Shown here piece after piece: positions 63,833-64,000 of a DNA stretch of 64,000 nt. Origin of the DNA: G965215055 sp965215055. GTDB taxonomy: Bacteria; Pseudomonadota; Gammaproteobacteria; UBA4575. Both the position numbers and the translations under genes were made by a program. The stretch spans positions 744,001-808,000 of the forward strand of contig OZ244046.1 in the NCBI GenBank assembly GCA_965215055.1. The letters are read 5' to 3'. Numbering within the stretch: position 1 is the first letter of the stretch; the number at the start of each line of letters is the position of its first letter. Below the pieces are notes generated by a model that saw only the letters and a list, made by a program, of their open reading frames with translations, searched no databases and had not been told where the DNA came from.

Positions 63833-64000
63833 TTACTGATACTTGACGGAAATACCAAAATGCACGCCTGCTCCAGGCAAGGGGGCACGTTGCGCATTAA
63901 AGGAGCTATGTCTACGCGCATCTTCATCCAGTAAATTTTCGCCACGCAAAAACAACCTCACATCTGCATCGGCAACTGGAACAGTATAACTTACTCCTGC
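63833..64000 (-). CDS. TonB-dependent receptor, C-terminal fragment
   Basis: The last 55 codons of a gene running off the right edge; stop at 63833-63835. The peptide contains VRLFLRGENLLDEDARRHSS and ends with GVHFGISVKYQ, the final beta-strands of an outer-membrane TonB-dependent receptor. The NLLDEDARRHSSF pattern resembles zinc-uptake (ZnuD-type) receptors, but with only the end visible the ligand is not certain. Confidence 0.75.
   Translation of the reverse strand, partial: AGVSYTVPVADADVRLFLRGENLLDEDARRHSSFNAQRAPLPGAGVHFGISVKYQ

Overview
The window looks like a chromosomal segment of a gammaproteobacterium of moderate G+C with one-carbon (methylotroph-type) metabolism. Support for the class comes from several gene orders: lptD-surA-pdxA-rsmA-apaG-apaH, mrdA-rodA-mltB-rlpA-dacC-(dat)-lipB-lipA, pepP-ubiH-ubiI divergent from a zapB-like gene plus zapA and a 6S RNA, rplM-rpsI, and coq7. 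Genus or species cannot be told from this sequence alone.

Layout. 1-6757: a serine-cycle cluster (malate-CoA ligase alpha subunit cut by the left edge, hydroxypyruvate reductase, PEP carboxylase, NADP methylene-tetrahydrofolate/methanopterin dehydrogenase), then argE. 6825-8556: a minus-strand cassette of two DUF488 proteins and a dual-OB-fold-like protein, each overlapping the next by ATGA. 8676-10410: exported and membrane proteins of unknown function. 10426-12084: the amgK-murU muramic acid recycling pair. 12081-18930: a five-gene minus-strand accessory operon wedged between murU and lipA. It encodes a PP-loop/PAPS-reductase-like ATPase, a DUF262/HNH-type protein (frameshifted here), a GHKL ATPase and two unknown proteins. 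It has a strong promoter whose -35 box lies inside the end of lipA. This is the best candidate for an undescribed, probably anti-phage, system.

18917-27435: lipoate and cell-elongation genes. 27612-33985: a K+-dependent-type membrane pyrophosphatase and an RND efflux pair. 34074-41419: outer-membrane biogenesis, pyridoxal, rRNA methylation and Ap4A genes. 41426-43524: lgt-thyA-folA. 43645-50003: a DUF255 protein, a PlsC acyltransferase, thiol peroxidase, a copper chaperone-like lipoprotein and the tungstate transporter tupBCA. 50043-55130: ubiquinone hydroxylases, pepP, division proteins, 6S RNA and an EVE protein. 55366-55731: a lysine-rich histone H1-like repeat protein. 55873-63704: ilvA, rpiA, an HpcH/HpaI aldolase, S9/L13, a 2Fe-2S ferredoxin, glcF, coq7, speD and an OsmC protein. 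The right edge cuts a TonB-dependent receptor.

How it fits together. The serine-cycle genes, glcF and a tungstate importer (tungsten is used by some methylotroph formate dehydrogenases) are consistent with C1 assimilation. Most of the rest is core envelope, cofactor and translation machinery. The accessory DNA is concentrated at 6.8-9.8 kb and 12.1-18.9 kb.
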